Part shown: one piece after another, positions 54,259 through 64,000 of the stretch
Position numbering within the stretch: position 1 is the stretch's first letter
Layout of the letters: each line of letters starts with the position of its first letter
Assembly (NCBI GenBank): GCA_037903475.1
Contig: JBAJFG010000601.1
Span: 1-64,000 of the forward strand
DNA length: 64,000 bases
Reading direction: 5' to 3'
Source of the DNA: Ancylostoma caninum
Taxonomy: Eukaryota > Nematoda > Chromadorea > Rhabditida > Ancylostomatidae
Made by a program: the position numbers and the translations under genes
Notes under the pieces: model-generated
Database searches by the model: none
What the model was told of the DNA's origin: nothing
Seen by the model: the letters and a program-made list of their open reading frames with translations, nothing else

Positions 54259-55344
54259 GTACTTTTCCCACCTGACTTCTTTTTCATTTCATTGCTTTTA
54301 ATACTTTACTACTTCATGCGTCTGGCATTTGGTGGTGATCCGACTGGCCACTGACCCATGTATTTGCGGCAAAGTGGAAAGGGATCTAATGCAACTGGCT
54401 CCGGCTCCGTACTTGCTGACATCCACACAAGCCTGAATCATATACTTTCAAGAGCTCTAGTTGAATTTGGTTACACACCTATTTCTAAATATGTAGCTTT
54501 ACTAAATTGGTTTGGAACTGCCGTAAGTTAGTGCAAAACCAGATAAATTATATAGTTAGCCTAACTATATACACGTGTCCCAGCTTCAAGTTCTTTTACT
54601 AGGTCAGGCACAGTAAATCTCACGGGCCAAATGTGGCCTCCCTGGTCTAAACTGAATTTAACTATGTATTAGGTAGTCCAATAGGCGTCTATTACGCTGC
54701 CTCTCTCATCAAATTATTTCAGTGCGATTACAAACGCACGCTTTTTTACCACGGCGTTCACGTAGCCACTGTTTGTTGACCGAACACTGCTTATTTTTTG
54801 ATTTTTCCACGCCCCGCCATAGATCAACAATTCAACGATACCTTCGATTGAATTCGACACTCCAGTGAAAACACTTCCGTCATTCAGTATTTATTCATGG
54901 GTTTATACAAAGCTTGTGTTGTCTACGCTTGCCTACAAAAACAGAACGAATCGAGTTATCAGTCCGGTGTTCGCTCCAAAATCGCCTCAGAATCGTCATA
55001 ACCTTGGCTTTCACAGTTTAGTAGTGATCCTATCGTATTTTTTTCGTATCTGCTCCCTAATAGCGGACTGGCGTTTCTGCCATTTTTGACCACAAGGACC
55101 GGAATTTCAAAAATAATTTTAATAAAATTTTACGTAGGCAATTTAGCATGAAATTTGACCCATTTCATGAAGTATTTTTGAAAATCCAGTCACTCGTTTC
55201 GGCGGGGGGGGGGGGTGTCATCATAATCTCAGACAAATTGTCTGAACGACCCCATCAGAGTGTTTTCCGCTTCTCGGCTACGATCTTTCCGAAGATTTTT
55301 TTCTGAGAATAGAAGATATACCACTATTCCAGAAAACCAAATTT
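54259..55344. other. Unassigned sequence with a short palindrome
   Basis: No gene is supported. A hairpin-forming palindrome (tatatagttag / ctaactatata) lies at about 54549-54572. A G-run occurs at 55204-55215. Confidence 0.45.
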
Positions 55345-55771
55345 TGTGGGTCGAATCTAGTCTAGGGGTATGATTAGAGAGAAATAAACGGCTTAGCTTG
55401 AGAAGGATGTGTTACCGACAGCGGTTCTTTTGCTCAAGGACAACTCTCTGTACTTATTATTTATCCTTAAAGCAAACAACAACAACGACCGGTATCGGTC
55501 AACAACCTCAACAATGAAATTAACGAAACTTGGGCGGCCTCGAGGTGGGGGCACGCGGTTGCTTGGCCACACAGGCGGATTACTTCTTTCTGTTCTCTTG
55601 TTCTGGGGGAGGGCCGCCTCTCTACTCAACGGCTCTGTCTCCCTTCTCGGAGCTTATCAGAAAAACTCGTGGCTCCCCCTTTGGCCTTCTTTTATACCCG
55701 CCTGGGGTGGTCAAGGAACCGTCTCTTCCCGCCCACCGCGTGGTCGCCTAGATCATTGTGATCCTCTGACA
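55345..55771 (-). mobile_element. 3' LTR of a retrotransposon
   Basis: On the minus strand the LTR begins tgtcagagg at 55771 directly after a polypurine tract (ggaggggaggga). It ends acccaca at 55345, giving a 427-bp LTR with TG...CA termini. It contains a TATA-like gtataaaag near 55690. The matching 5' LTR is not in the window. Confidence 0.7.
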
Positions 55772-56940
55772 TCCCTCCCCTCCGGGGAGCCGACGTCCTC
55801 GGCGGCTGTGAGCTCGTTTCCACTAGCCTTCCTCCAGACGTCCACCTTCGCACAGCTTCGGGTTATAGAGTGTTCTGAACGCCGTGGTTGGTTCCAGTTA
55901 GTTAGCTGAAAATTCGGATTGGGCACTCCTGTCTTCGTCAACGTTTTCCCGTCTTCTATTCTAGCGGAGGCCATATTGAAGAACTTGTTGGTCCGGAATA
56001 ACTGCTCAATCTGTCATCCAGTGGGATCTCTAATTCGCCCATGTTTTTCCACATGGTTCCTCCTGTTTCTCTACCAAATGCTCTTGGGCAACCTATGCCT
56101 TGGATCTTGTTTAGTTGTGATTGTAGCGGACATTTGCCCTGACATGCACACAATCGACTTCCTGGTTGCGTTGTTTCTTGATATGAGTGTTTCCGAAATA
56201 TATGCGAAATTTCGCAAATTCATCTTTTGGCCATGGTTTACGTCTTCTTTTGCCGTTTGACGTTATTGTATCTGCACGGTCGTTTGAGATACTTGAGGAA
56301 GTTTCTTTCATCCTGTCAGATTTGATCACTATCGGTTCTGTATCTTCTCGAACTGTAACTGTACCTACTCGTATATGTGTTGCTTTTGAAGGATTCTTCT
56401 TGGCTTCTCTCATCTGAGTTCTACCTGTTATTTTCTGGTGTGGGGTGTTATTATCCACATTCTCCCACTGTTGGCTTTCGATTCTGCCTCGCACACGGTT
56501 ATCGTGCATCTTTCTTGGTGGCCACAGAACTTTTTCTGCAACAAAGTTCGATTTTTGACACCTCACTTTTATCAGTGGTTTCTCACTTCTTGGGCTCCTT
56601 AACTTTTGTACTGTTTCTATCTTAGCGTCGTGCCTCTTTGGTGTCTCTTGTTTCCTCCCTGGTATCACAACCTTGACACCCAAGTCCTCCAAAGCGTTTG
56701 TGCCTATGAGCAACTCATTTTGGTCGTCTTGTGATATGTGGAATGCTACTGCTCTTTTCTGACCTTCTATTTCTACTTTAATGCGTACAGCTCTTACGAA
56801 GGTCACCGCGTTGTTTGACGCATCGTACACTTTATTACTCTTCATCTTTAACACTTTCAACCTGTCCACGTCGTATCCTCTTTTCTGGGCATCCTCCAGA
56901 ATTTTAAAAAAAATTTATTCAATCTTCTTCAAGGCTTGTT
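55772..56940 (-). pseudogene. LTR retrotransposon protease-region fragment
   Basis: The main frame (56869-56111, 252 codons) includes NAVTFVRAVRIKVEIEGQK and ELLIGTNALEDLGVKVVIPG. This resembles the C-terminal half of the retropepsin-like protease of nematode gag-pol elements (the LLGTNAL-LG motif). The catalytic Asp segment, reverse transcriptase and integrase are missing; the fragment runs into a polypurine tract and the LTR. It is an internally deleted, immobile copy. Confidence 0.65.
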
Positions 56941-57609
56941 TGCATGTTCTCTTGTCGATAACGTCGTAGTGGTGGAGTGGATAAAGGGAATGCATGTTCT
57001 CTATCAGAAGGAAAGGACAATGTCTTCGTTTTTGTTTTGGATCGAAGACGAACACACCTCACCTTGCTGACGCTGAAAACGGTATTTTTTAATATCCCTC
57101 GTATCAAAGTCAAAAGCGCACATGTGTCAAAAGTCACCTGTGACTGACAGCCATCAGGGTGCAAAGTGACTTCTTCTTACGTGCTTCACATGATGAGCCC
57201 AACTGCATGGAGAAAGTGTTATATCAAGCAGTGAAATACCTCGATATGACAATCATTCTACCAAATGATGGAATCAGGTGCTCACAGCTGAGCCATCCTA
57301 GCTGCAGTGTGCTCGTTATTCAGACGATATCACTTATTTTCATAAGGATACAATTTTCATTCAGAACATGTTGCCTATAGTTCCTGCTTCTCTTTTGTTA
57401 TGTAATCCTCATATTTTATCTATACATTGTCAGTGTAAGCCTGTAAGGTCATGTTGATTGGTTATTTATTCATTTATTAATCTACTTGTTTACTTATTTA
57501 ATTATTTATCTGACCTTTTATTTATTCAGTAGCTTTGACAAGCCAGCCGTTTGAAACAAGATCAGTGTAACTTCCGGAACGTATGAATGAGAATGAAAAT
57601 TATGGATAT
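56941..57609. other. Unassigned sequence
   Basis: No gene or transposon end was recognised; a TTTATT-rich patch is at 57462-57530. Confidence 0.45.
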
Positions 57610-57884
57610 TAGTGACGGACGCAGGGGGTGACGCCTTCCCCCCGAGAATGGGTCGGCAAATTTTTGGAATTACTTCACTACATATAAAAATCTTCTATTA
57701 GTTTATTTTTACTTGTTTATTTTTAATATTATTTTTAATATAATTTTTGTTAATCATTTATTATTATAATTAGTATTTTTATTAATTTTATTCTCTGTCT
57801 GGGTCCCCAGAATGGTGGAGACCCCACTTTTTTTCCCACGCCCCCCCCCCCTCCCCTCCCGCCCACTTCCTGCTTCCGCCACTG
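57610..57884. mobile_element. hAT-type MITE, second copy
   Basis: It is homologous along its length to 18022-18280 (shared cgagaatgggtcg, attattataatta and ctgggtcccca). The termini are tagtgacgg and ccgccactg. The flanks atggatat (57602-57609) and atggatac (57885-57892) match at 7 of 8 bases, consistent with an aged 8-bp target duplication. Confidence 0.8.
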
Positions 57885-58532
57885 ATGGATACCTATGGCT
57901 TGAATATATAATTTCGGTCATTTCAATTTTGAAAAGGGCCAACGGTCAGGTTAACCTAGTGGAAATAATTTGCATGCGTTTCCGTTTAATGCGCAGCGTC
58001 GCCAACGTCGCCAAGCATGCTTTCGACCTTAGCGTCGGTTTTGTTAAGAAAACATCTGTCCATGGCAACGTACTGCAACTTCCCATGTTAACGTGTCAAT
58101 TTTTTCCGTGTAATATTTGTGTCCAGCTGTTGCCTAGATTAAACCAGTAAGAGTTATCAGTAAAAGGTCGAAGGTGAACGGAAGATTGGCAGCTGCTAAC
58201 CTGTGAACATTTTACACCGACGTTAGAACACATTCTCGTTGCAACGGATAGGTGGAATTTCTGTTTCCTTCCTTCAGAAGTGTAAGGCCTGTATTGCTCA
58301 CCCATCTGTGCCTTGATACTCTGCTTGCCTGTGCATCACACTTCCCCTTGATACATCCTTATTTTCTACCTAGCGTCTGCAAATTCGGAAAATTGAAATC
58401 TCCCATATATGACCTCATACTGCGGAAAACTTTCGCTAGAACATTATGAGTGCTGAAAATATAAAATACAAATGCATACTAGTTCGTAAATACAACAACC
58501 ACAAAAGACGTTTGACTCTAGGTTTTTATATT
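57885..58532. other. Unassigned sequence
   Basis: No gene supported; open frames are 112 codons or less without motifs. Confidence 0.4.
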
Positions 58533-59727
58533 AGGTTGTCGGGAAAGTTCTCGCGATTTTTGGAACAGCACATTTTCTTGACTTTTCAAAAACAGGAAAG
58601 CACATTGAGAAATGTATAAGCCACCACTACGCCCTACCACTCTCCGCCCATTTTCCGAAAGCCTTTCGATGCACTCGGCATAAAAATATTCTGGCATTGA
58701 CTCGGAAAAGTTGCCCAACCAGCAATCCAAGTCATCTTCATTATCGGACGCGTTACCGTGCATGGCGTTAAAGAGGGACAGGAAAAGGGGATTATCTTTT
58801 GGCGCAAGGTAAGCACTGTACGTTAGGTAAGTCAGCACTTTACAACCAAAGTCGGATAGCTTCTGGCAAGTAACTCTTTTAGTGAGTGGACGAATATCGT
58901 TGTGTAGAAATCGGATCTTGCCGTGATTCGGACTCTTTTCTGCCATTTATTCTTATCTATCTGGCTGTCAATCCAATATTCCAATCTAGTTCCATCTTTC
59001 AATCTATCCGGCTGCTGATAGCACAGGTCTAGCGTGAGAGCAGTGTCGCGTGGCAGTAGCGCATGGTGGATGATCCCTTTGCTGTGACACCAAGCAGTGA
59101 CCACAACCTCCAGAGGGTGATCACCTGTCTTCGGCTGCGGCTCAAGCTGCTCATCCTTGTCAACTCAGTGTCGATGGTGCCGACGGGTGTTGACGTACAA
59201 CTTCTCATCTCCTGTGGAGATGGACTTCAGCTAGTTCCCAATGCTCCTGTACCAGGGCAATTCAGTAGTGACTTCTGCATAATGCTGGAGATCGCACCCG
59301 GTCAGATCATGATCATTCACTGTGATAATTTTTTTCCTTGCCCAACTGACGCAGGTGATCGGCGATGGTGGTAAAGTGAACATCCAAGAATTGCGTCCTC
59401 TCACACATAGTTTGCCGTGGATCTGAATCTACCAGCTGCTGTAATCGTCCATTGTCGACTGCGTGTCTTGACCGTGCGGAAACGTTGAGGTTGGAGTCTC
59501 CAACACGAAGGCGTCTGGACCAAGATTAGGCAGTGCGTTTGGACACCGTGTCCTCCTCAAATACAGTGTTGATACGACGACTGGATGCGGCTGCTCATTC
59601 ACCAGATTTGAAGCTGTGTACTAAAAGGCCGCAGATGTACTGTTTTTGAAAATTCCATGGGTAGGTTGCTGCAAGGCAGCGTGGGGTTAAAAAAGGTCGA
59701 AAATCGCGATAACTTTCCCGACAACCT
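58533..59727 (-). mobile_element. Mariner element with degenerate transposase, about 1.2 kb
   Basis: The ends aggttgtcgggaaagttctc and ataactttcccgacaacct are inverted repeats. On the minus strand, VTAWCHSKGIIHHALLPRD (near 59100-59040) corresponds to the WWD-KG-IHYELL motif of mariner transposases. Later, IRPLTKRVTCQKLSDFGCKV and YSAYLAPKDNPLFLSL correspond to the HDNARPH and YSPDLAPSDYHLF region. Frameshifts and changed catalytic residues indicate an inactive copy. Confidence 0.85.
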
Positions 59728-61336
59728 TAAACTAAGTCGGGGGTGGGGGGATCATCAATGATCCCAGATGGCCCATTGAGATAACCCGTAATAGAACTGT
59801 TGAAGTACCCAGATTCGCTCTTTACCCAGTCAGTACCCATCGACATGTTTCTCATGCGCGACTTTGCTTGCACTCAGCTACTGCCATACATAGGTATGAG
59901 ATTACCCACTATTCCAATGATGAATCCGATCCCTGGATCGCCCAACTTCTCGAGTGTGAGTTGTGATGCGTTGCGTGAGGGAGGGTTATATACGTGTGAC
60001 TGAAGTCTGTTATCTCCTAGGCTCCCTGCTCCCAGGGCCCAGATGCATTAGTGGATGAAAAGGTCATCTCACACCTATGGGTATAATTAAAGGGTAAATT
60101 TTTGTCTCTTCACATGATTGCAATGGGTAACCTCAATGATACATCCGGGAGCAGGGTCTTGGGTATATCCCTATATAATCGTACGATTAGTTGATAGCAC
60201 CAGGGCATATTCACATTTTTTACCCCTACAGTTTTTACATTTTTATTTTTACATTCATTTCATTTTTACATCTCTACATTTTTGCCCTCATTCCTGATTG
60301 CCTACCTCACACCTTCTATTCACGTAGCGATTCCGCTCATCCTTCATCGTAAACCTACATATTGAGACACTCAGCAGCCACATAGTAATCAAATACTAAT
60401 TTAGAAGCCGGCAAAAATAGAGGCTGTTAAAATAAACGATGACAAATTCTTGTCAGTTTATTACGAAATGTACGTTTGACTAGATAGTATGTACACATAC
60501 ACAAAAATGGTTATTAGTCATAAAAGCTATGTATAAAAGGGAACCTTTCTTGGAACGAAAAGGCAAACTAATTGCCCATCTTACTTGTTTTTTTTTCCTA
60601 CCCACTTTACACTCTACTTCATGACTCATTAGATCGGTACCGATCTGAGGACTACACAGCTGTCAAGTTGTTTTCATCGTCGTGGTATTGCGGAACTATC
60701 GTGACAGTTGTGCGATGGTTGGGCGAGAGGAATCCTCGCCAAAACACCTTTCTGTCGAGGCCATCATTCAAAAATCACACCACCACCACTCGTATTTTCA
60801 CTCTCTTACACATTGTATCTTTGCCTTTATCTGTTCTTTTTTCTCCTCTTTAAACTGCCCTGGTCGTTACCACCTCAAAAATATTGCCTTTAGATACAGA
60901 TAAATTCCTTTTTCTATAACTTTTCATTTTTGCTTTATTGAGAGCTTTGTAGAGCGGCTTTGAATTAGGTGGTCCATTGAGAAAACCCTAGCAAAACCTT
61001 AGCTATTTTTGTCCTCTCCGTCGTCGGAGGTTCACCCAGTGCACCCATTTGAACCCTATAGAAATCTGCGAAACCTGTTTTCCTTCCCTATGCGGGGGGT
61101 TGTGATTGATGTTTTCTTTGTCGTGTGGAGAACTGACGCCGATATAGTCTATTTAACTCCTATTCTATTCATTTAACCTCCATAGAAATCTGGTTTGATT
61201 TGTTTCTCTGAATAACTCGGCTGACTCACTTTCCTTTCAATTTGCACGTGATTTTTTGAACCTTCGCGCATGTGATCGTCGTTATATGCTGACCGGACAA
61301 CCTTGAGATCGCCTGTTCACCTACAGATATCCTGGA
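59728..61336. other. Upstream region of the 61337 gene, unassigned
   Basis: No gene was recognised. Pyrimidine-rich stretches occur near 60580 and 60830. An acceptor-like ttcacctacag lies directly upstream of the exon at 61327. Confidence 0.4.
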
Positions 61337-61720
61337 ATGATCCTGCAACTGCTCGCCATCTATGCCTCGATACTCCTTGGGTGTATCATCTCGACGACGT
61401 GTCTGATTCTTCTTGGAAAAAGCTGGGGACCATTGCCCCACTTCTACCTGCGGATCGTCAGGTGGATTCAGAACCAATACCCGAAGGTTTATCCAAAGTC
61501 GTATGCTCCATGGCCTGCTATTATCAAGAAGGTAAAGCTTTTATGCAGCTGTTGTGAAAATTCCAGGATAAATAGTACCAGGACATTCTAGAGCCCAAAA
61601 AACTGTCTTGTCCGAAACAAGGGGAGTTCGTCTGCTCAGTTCTCATTCCTGCTGAATCCTAGAGATCATCTCGAAATCTCGCTGGATGCGATGCATTCAG
61701 GACTTGAAGCCATTGTCCAG
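61337..61720 (+). CDS. Unknown membrane-anchored protein, first two coding exons
   Basis: Exon 1 (61337-61531, 65 codons) starts MILQLLAIYASILLGCIIST, a hydrophobic signal anchor, followed by a basic-aromatic segment and APWPAIIKK. A donor gtaaag follows. Exon 2 (61592-61720, 43 codons) begins after attctag and reads SPKN...SFLLNPRDHLEISLDAM...GLEAIVQ, then a donor gtaagc. Both exons are phase 0. A stronger-looking acceptor at 61566 (ttccag) would run into stops, so I chose the later one. An SL or intron acceptor lies 10 nt before the ATG. Later exons were not found before the window end. I do not recognise the family. Confidence 0.5.
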
Positions 61721-62227
61721 GTAAGCTAAGCATTTTCGCAATTCCTCAAAAAAGAAGAGATAAACCTATTTACCCTTATGGCCCTCCGCCCGAGAATAGG
61801 CCAATAAATCTTGGAAAACTACCCAATGAGAAAGGTAACAGCGTTGTTTTAGCTCCTTTTTAAACCCTTAACAAGTGAGAATTTTTGGATATTTATTTTC
61901 GGTTATCTTCCTGTATAATCTGAATTCAAATGCAGTAGCTTACTAGCTTAGCCAGGTCTCGGTCACACCTATTTTTGCCGGCCACCACTCCCTCCCCCTG
62001 AGAAAAATTGTGCCTCATTTGAGAAAATGTGTATAAATCTTCTCGATATCTCATGAAAAGGGGTCCCTTCAACAAACAGGGAAGGCGAAATCAAGGGCTA
62101 TTACATTTATGTTTATGTTTATTTGTTGAGTCAATCGCGAGAAATTGCTGGTACTAGAAGCAACTATTGACTCTAGACTATAAAGACTCGTAGTGGGTTC
62201 TCTTCTCTCTTGTGTCATCATATATTA
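61721..62227. other. Intron or downstream sequence of the 61337 gene
   Basis: A piece near 61785-61825 (gcccgagaatagg, aataaatcttggaaa) resembles the left end of the hAT-type MITE family but has no clear termini. Confidence 0.35.
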
Positions 62228-63089
62228 GGTGTTAACATAAGTCCTTGCCCTTTTTTCAGTTGCGATTTTTCCTGACATACTGTCATTTTTCCGCAACGTG
62301 CTTTATACCTTCTGAAAGCGACTTCCTTCCTCTACAATCGCGTCAATATGAGTTCTCACAAAACTATTGAATTACTTAGTTTTTGAGCTTAAGAAGAAAT
62401 ACGCTAAATTGAGGAAAAACACCACTTTTTCCATGTATTCAACATTGACGTGAAAGCACCTGATACGGTTTGAACGTGTAAGCACTGTGGAATATACACG
62501 CGGAAGGACATCACCAATCGAACTTTGGAGGGGCAGTTTGACGGTGTGGCAAACGTATATAGGGTCCGACGTTATTGTGGGCAAGATCAGTTGACTCTTA
62601 CGGTTGGATCCTGTCAACAGCATTTCCTGTTATTTGGTAGCTTCGAGAAGTATGATATTCATAGAGACCTAACGATTTCTTAGGAGCGATTCCCAGGTGT
62701 TCATGAGAGAAATCTGTCTGGTAGAAGTGGTTGGTGTCATTGGGACTACATATGTCTTCTTTGAGCTTAAAAACCGCTCATGACCAGTCATTTCAAACAA
62801 AACATCTCTTTCATACATAGTAGAGGTTGCTTGCACAGTTTCGATGGTCTTTCCAGCCTTAACTGAATGGCAGGGTAGGCATCTATCGGTTGCGCTTATT
62901 TTCATTGACTCATCGCTCCTCTTCGTGGGCTTAAAACTCATACGAACTACCGTTTCAGAAAAAACTGCTCGCATTGCTTTCATAGAGGAAGATTAGCGCT
63001 TTCGAATCCTATATGACTTGTGCCTAAAAGATAACAAATAGGTGGAGAAACGTGCGCCCTAAAAAAGCGCAAGAACTTATGTTAACACC
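62228..63089. mobile_element. Terminal-inverted-repeat element of unknown class, 862 bp
   Basis: The left end ggtgttaacataagtccttg and the right end aagaacttatgttaacacc are inverted repeats of about 30 bp with TA at both flanks. Minus-strand frames of 83 and 104 codons show no transposase motif I recognise. The TA flanks and size suggest a Tc1/mariner-related non-autonomous element. Confidence 0.65.
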
Positions 63090-64000
63090 TAATGTAGTCC
63101 TGTGTGCAGAATGGGATAGCGAGCCCACGGGCTGAGGCTAGCTGGCGAAGCCCATCTAGTAGATGAAAAATGTCACAAGGGAGACAGAGAACCGCAAAGA
63201 AGGTGCGATGTGGTATACACAGGATGGGTAGGAAAGAGAAAAAATGAAATGTAATCAATACAACGAAGATTCCTGACTCAAAACGTTGAAGGCATACAGC
63301 CAGAGCAAAGTAGTAGATTATGTGGACGAACAGATGAGCTAATGACTTAGTAAACGGACGAATGAAGTGATTAATATTATAGCTGTGGTGAAGTCGTTGT
63401 TTGGAGTAGGAGAGACACTGCCAAGATGCGCCGAGAGTAGGTTAAATTCAGGGGCCCACCTCATTCCACCGCCAATATTCTTTCAGTTTAAATACTACTT
63501 TACTCCTGCTCTTTTCACTTTTGACCAATTGGGTACTAATCTAATTCGTTAACAGGACTAAAGAATTATTTCCTGTAGTTTCAAGAGTTAGTTTAAATTA
63601 TTAGAATTGTTGAGTGTTAATCAAAAGGTTCAATGGAGGTATAGACTTATCCTCTTCTCGCTATGTTGGTTCCAGTAAAGGATCAAAAGCGACAAAGCCT
63701 TGTTTTTGAAAGAGTTGAACTGGCTACATTTTTGGAGCCCGGAGGCGGACCGCTCCACGTTGTGCTGGCTACCTGCCACGGCTGCGGCGTTGGCCAACGA
63801 GTTTTGGAGTGTTCAATCGATAAGATCAACAGCTTCACACGTCAACTCGGGTTAGCAAGACTGTTATAGACGTCATCCAGGAAAACGGGTTCAAACCGTT
63901 TCAAGACAATTTCCCTATACCGCTGGATTCAGCGTGTCGAGCAGATGCAGAACAGCCATTATCCCAACCACCAATGCGAGGTGGATCAATGCCTTTAACT
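63090..64000. other. Unassigned end of window
   Basis: A plus-strand open frame (63663-63869) and two overlapping open frames after an acceptor-like gttag at 63855 run toward the window edge. I cannot decide whether any is an exon. Confidence 0.35.

Noticed and set aside
55409..55909. 166-codon plus-strand frame
   Set aside because: Antisense of the LTR and the adjoining retroelement sequence on the minus strand.

Overview
The window looks like nuclear DNA of a nematode, most likely a strongylid such as a hookworm; the genus is inference. Reasons: short introns with GT...AG ends and pyrimidine-rich acceptors, a nine-exon nucleoside hydrolase of nematode type, and many decayed Tc1/mariner, RTE, Penelope, piggyBac, MULE and hAT copies. 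No bacterial operons, rRNA or CRISPR arrays were seen. Most open reading frames are short and come from repeats.

Layout. 1-4070: no recognisable gene, one mariner remnant. 4071-8735: three tandem copies of a macro-repeat, each carrying a minisatellite of 50-bp and 59-bp units. 8955-11690: a long imperfect inverted repeat whose loop holds an inverted block of the 59-bp satellite. 12588-29883 and 31465-38408: two head-to-tail nucleoside hydrolase paralogues on the minus strand. Both have nine exons with the same phases. Introns 2, 5 and 8 are large in both and have absorbed transposons. Intron 5 of the left copy contains a MULE transposase gene on the opposite strand, itself interrupted by a mariner. 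38409-49186: gene-poor, with inverted repeats and mariner fragments. 49187-63089: a dense run of transposons: a mariner with TA flanks, a piggyBac with TTAA flanks, a second mariner, a truncated LTR element, a hAT-type MITE, another mariner and a terminal-inverted-repeat element of unknown class. The 5' part of an unknown membrane-anchored protein gene lies at 61337-61720 on the plus strand.

The host genes are the two nucleoside hydrolases, the 61337 gene and possibly a terminal exon at 49187-49501. The left hydrolase remains open through all nine exons although about 16 kb of its 17.3 kb is intron. The right copy has a homopolymer irregularity at the start of exon 7 that either breaks the frame or moves the splice acceptor. 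I found no new defence or biosynthetic system. The most unusual structures are the stop-free macro-satellite, the intron-nested MULE, and the autonomous/non-autonomous piggyBac pair.
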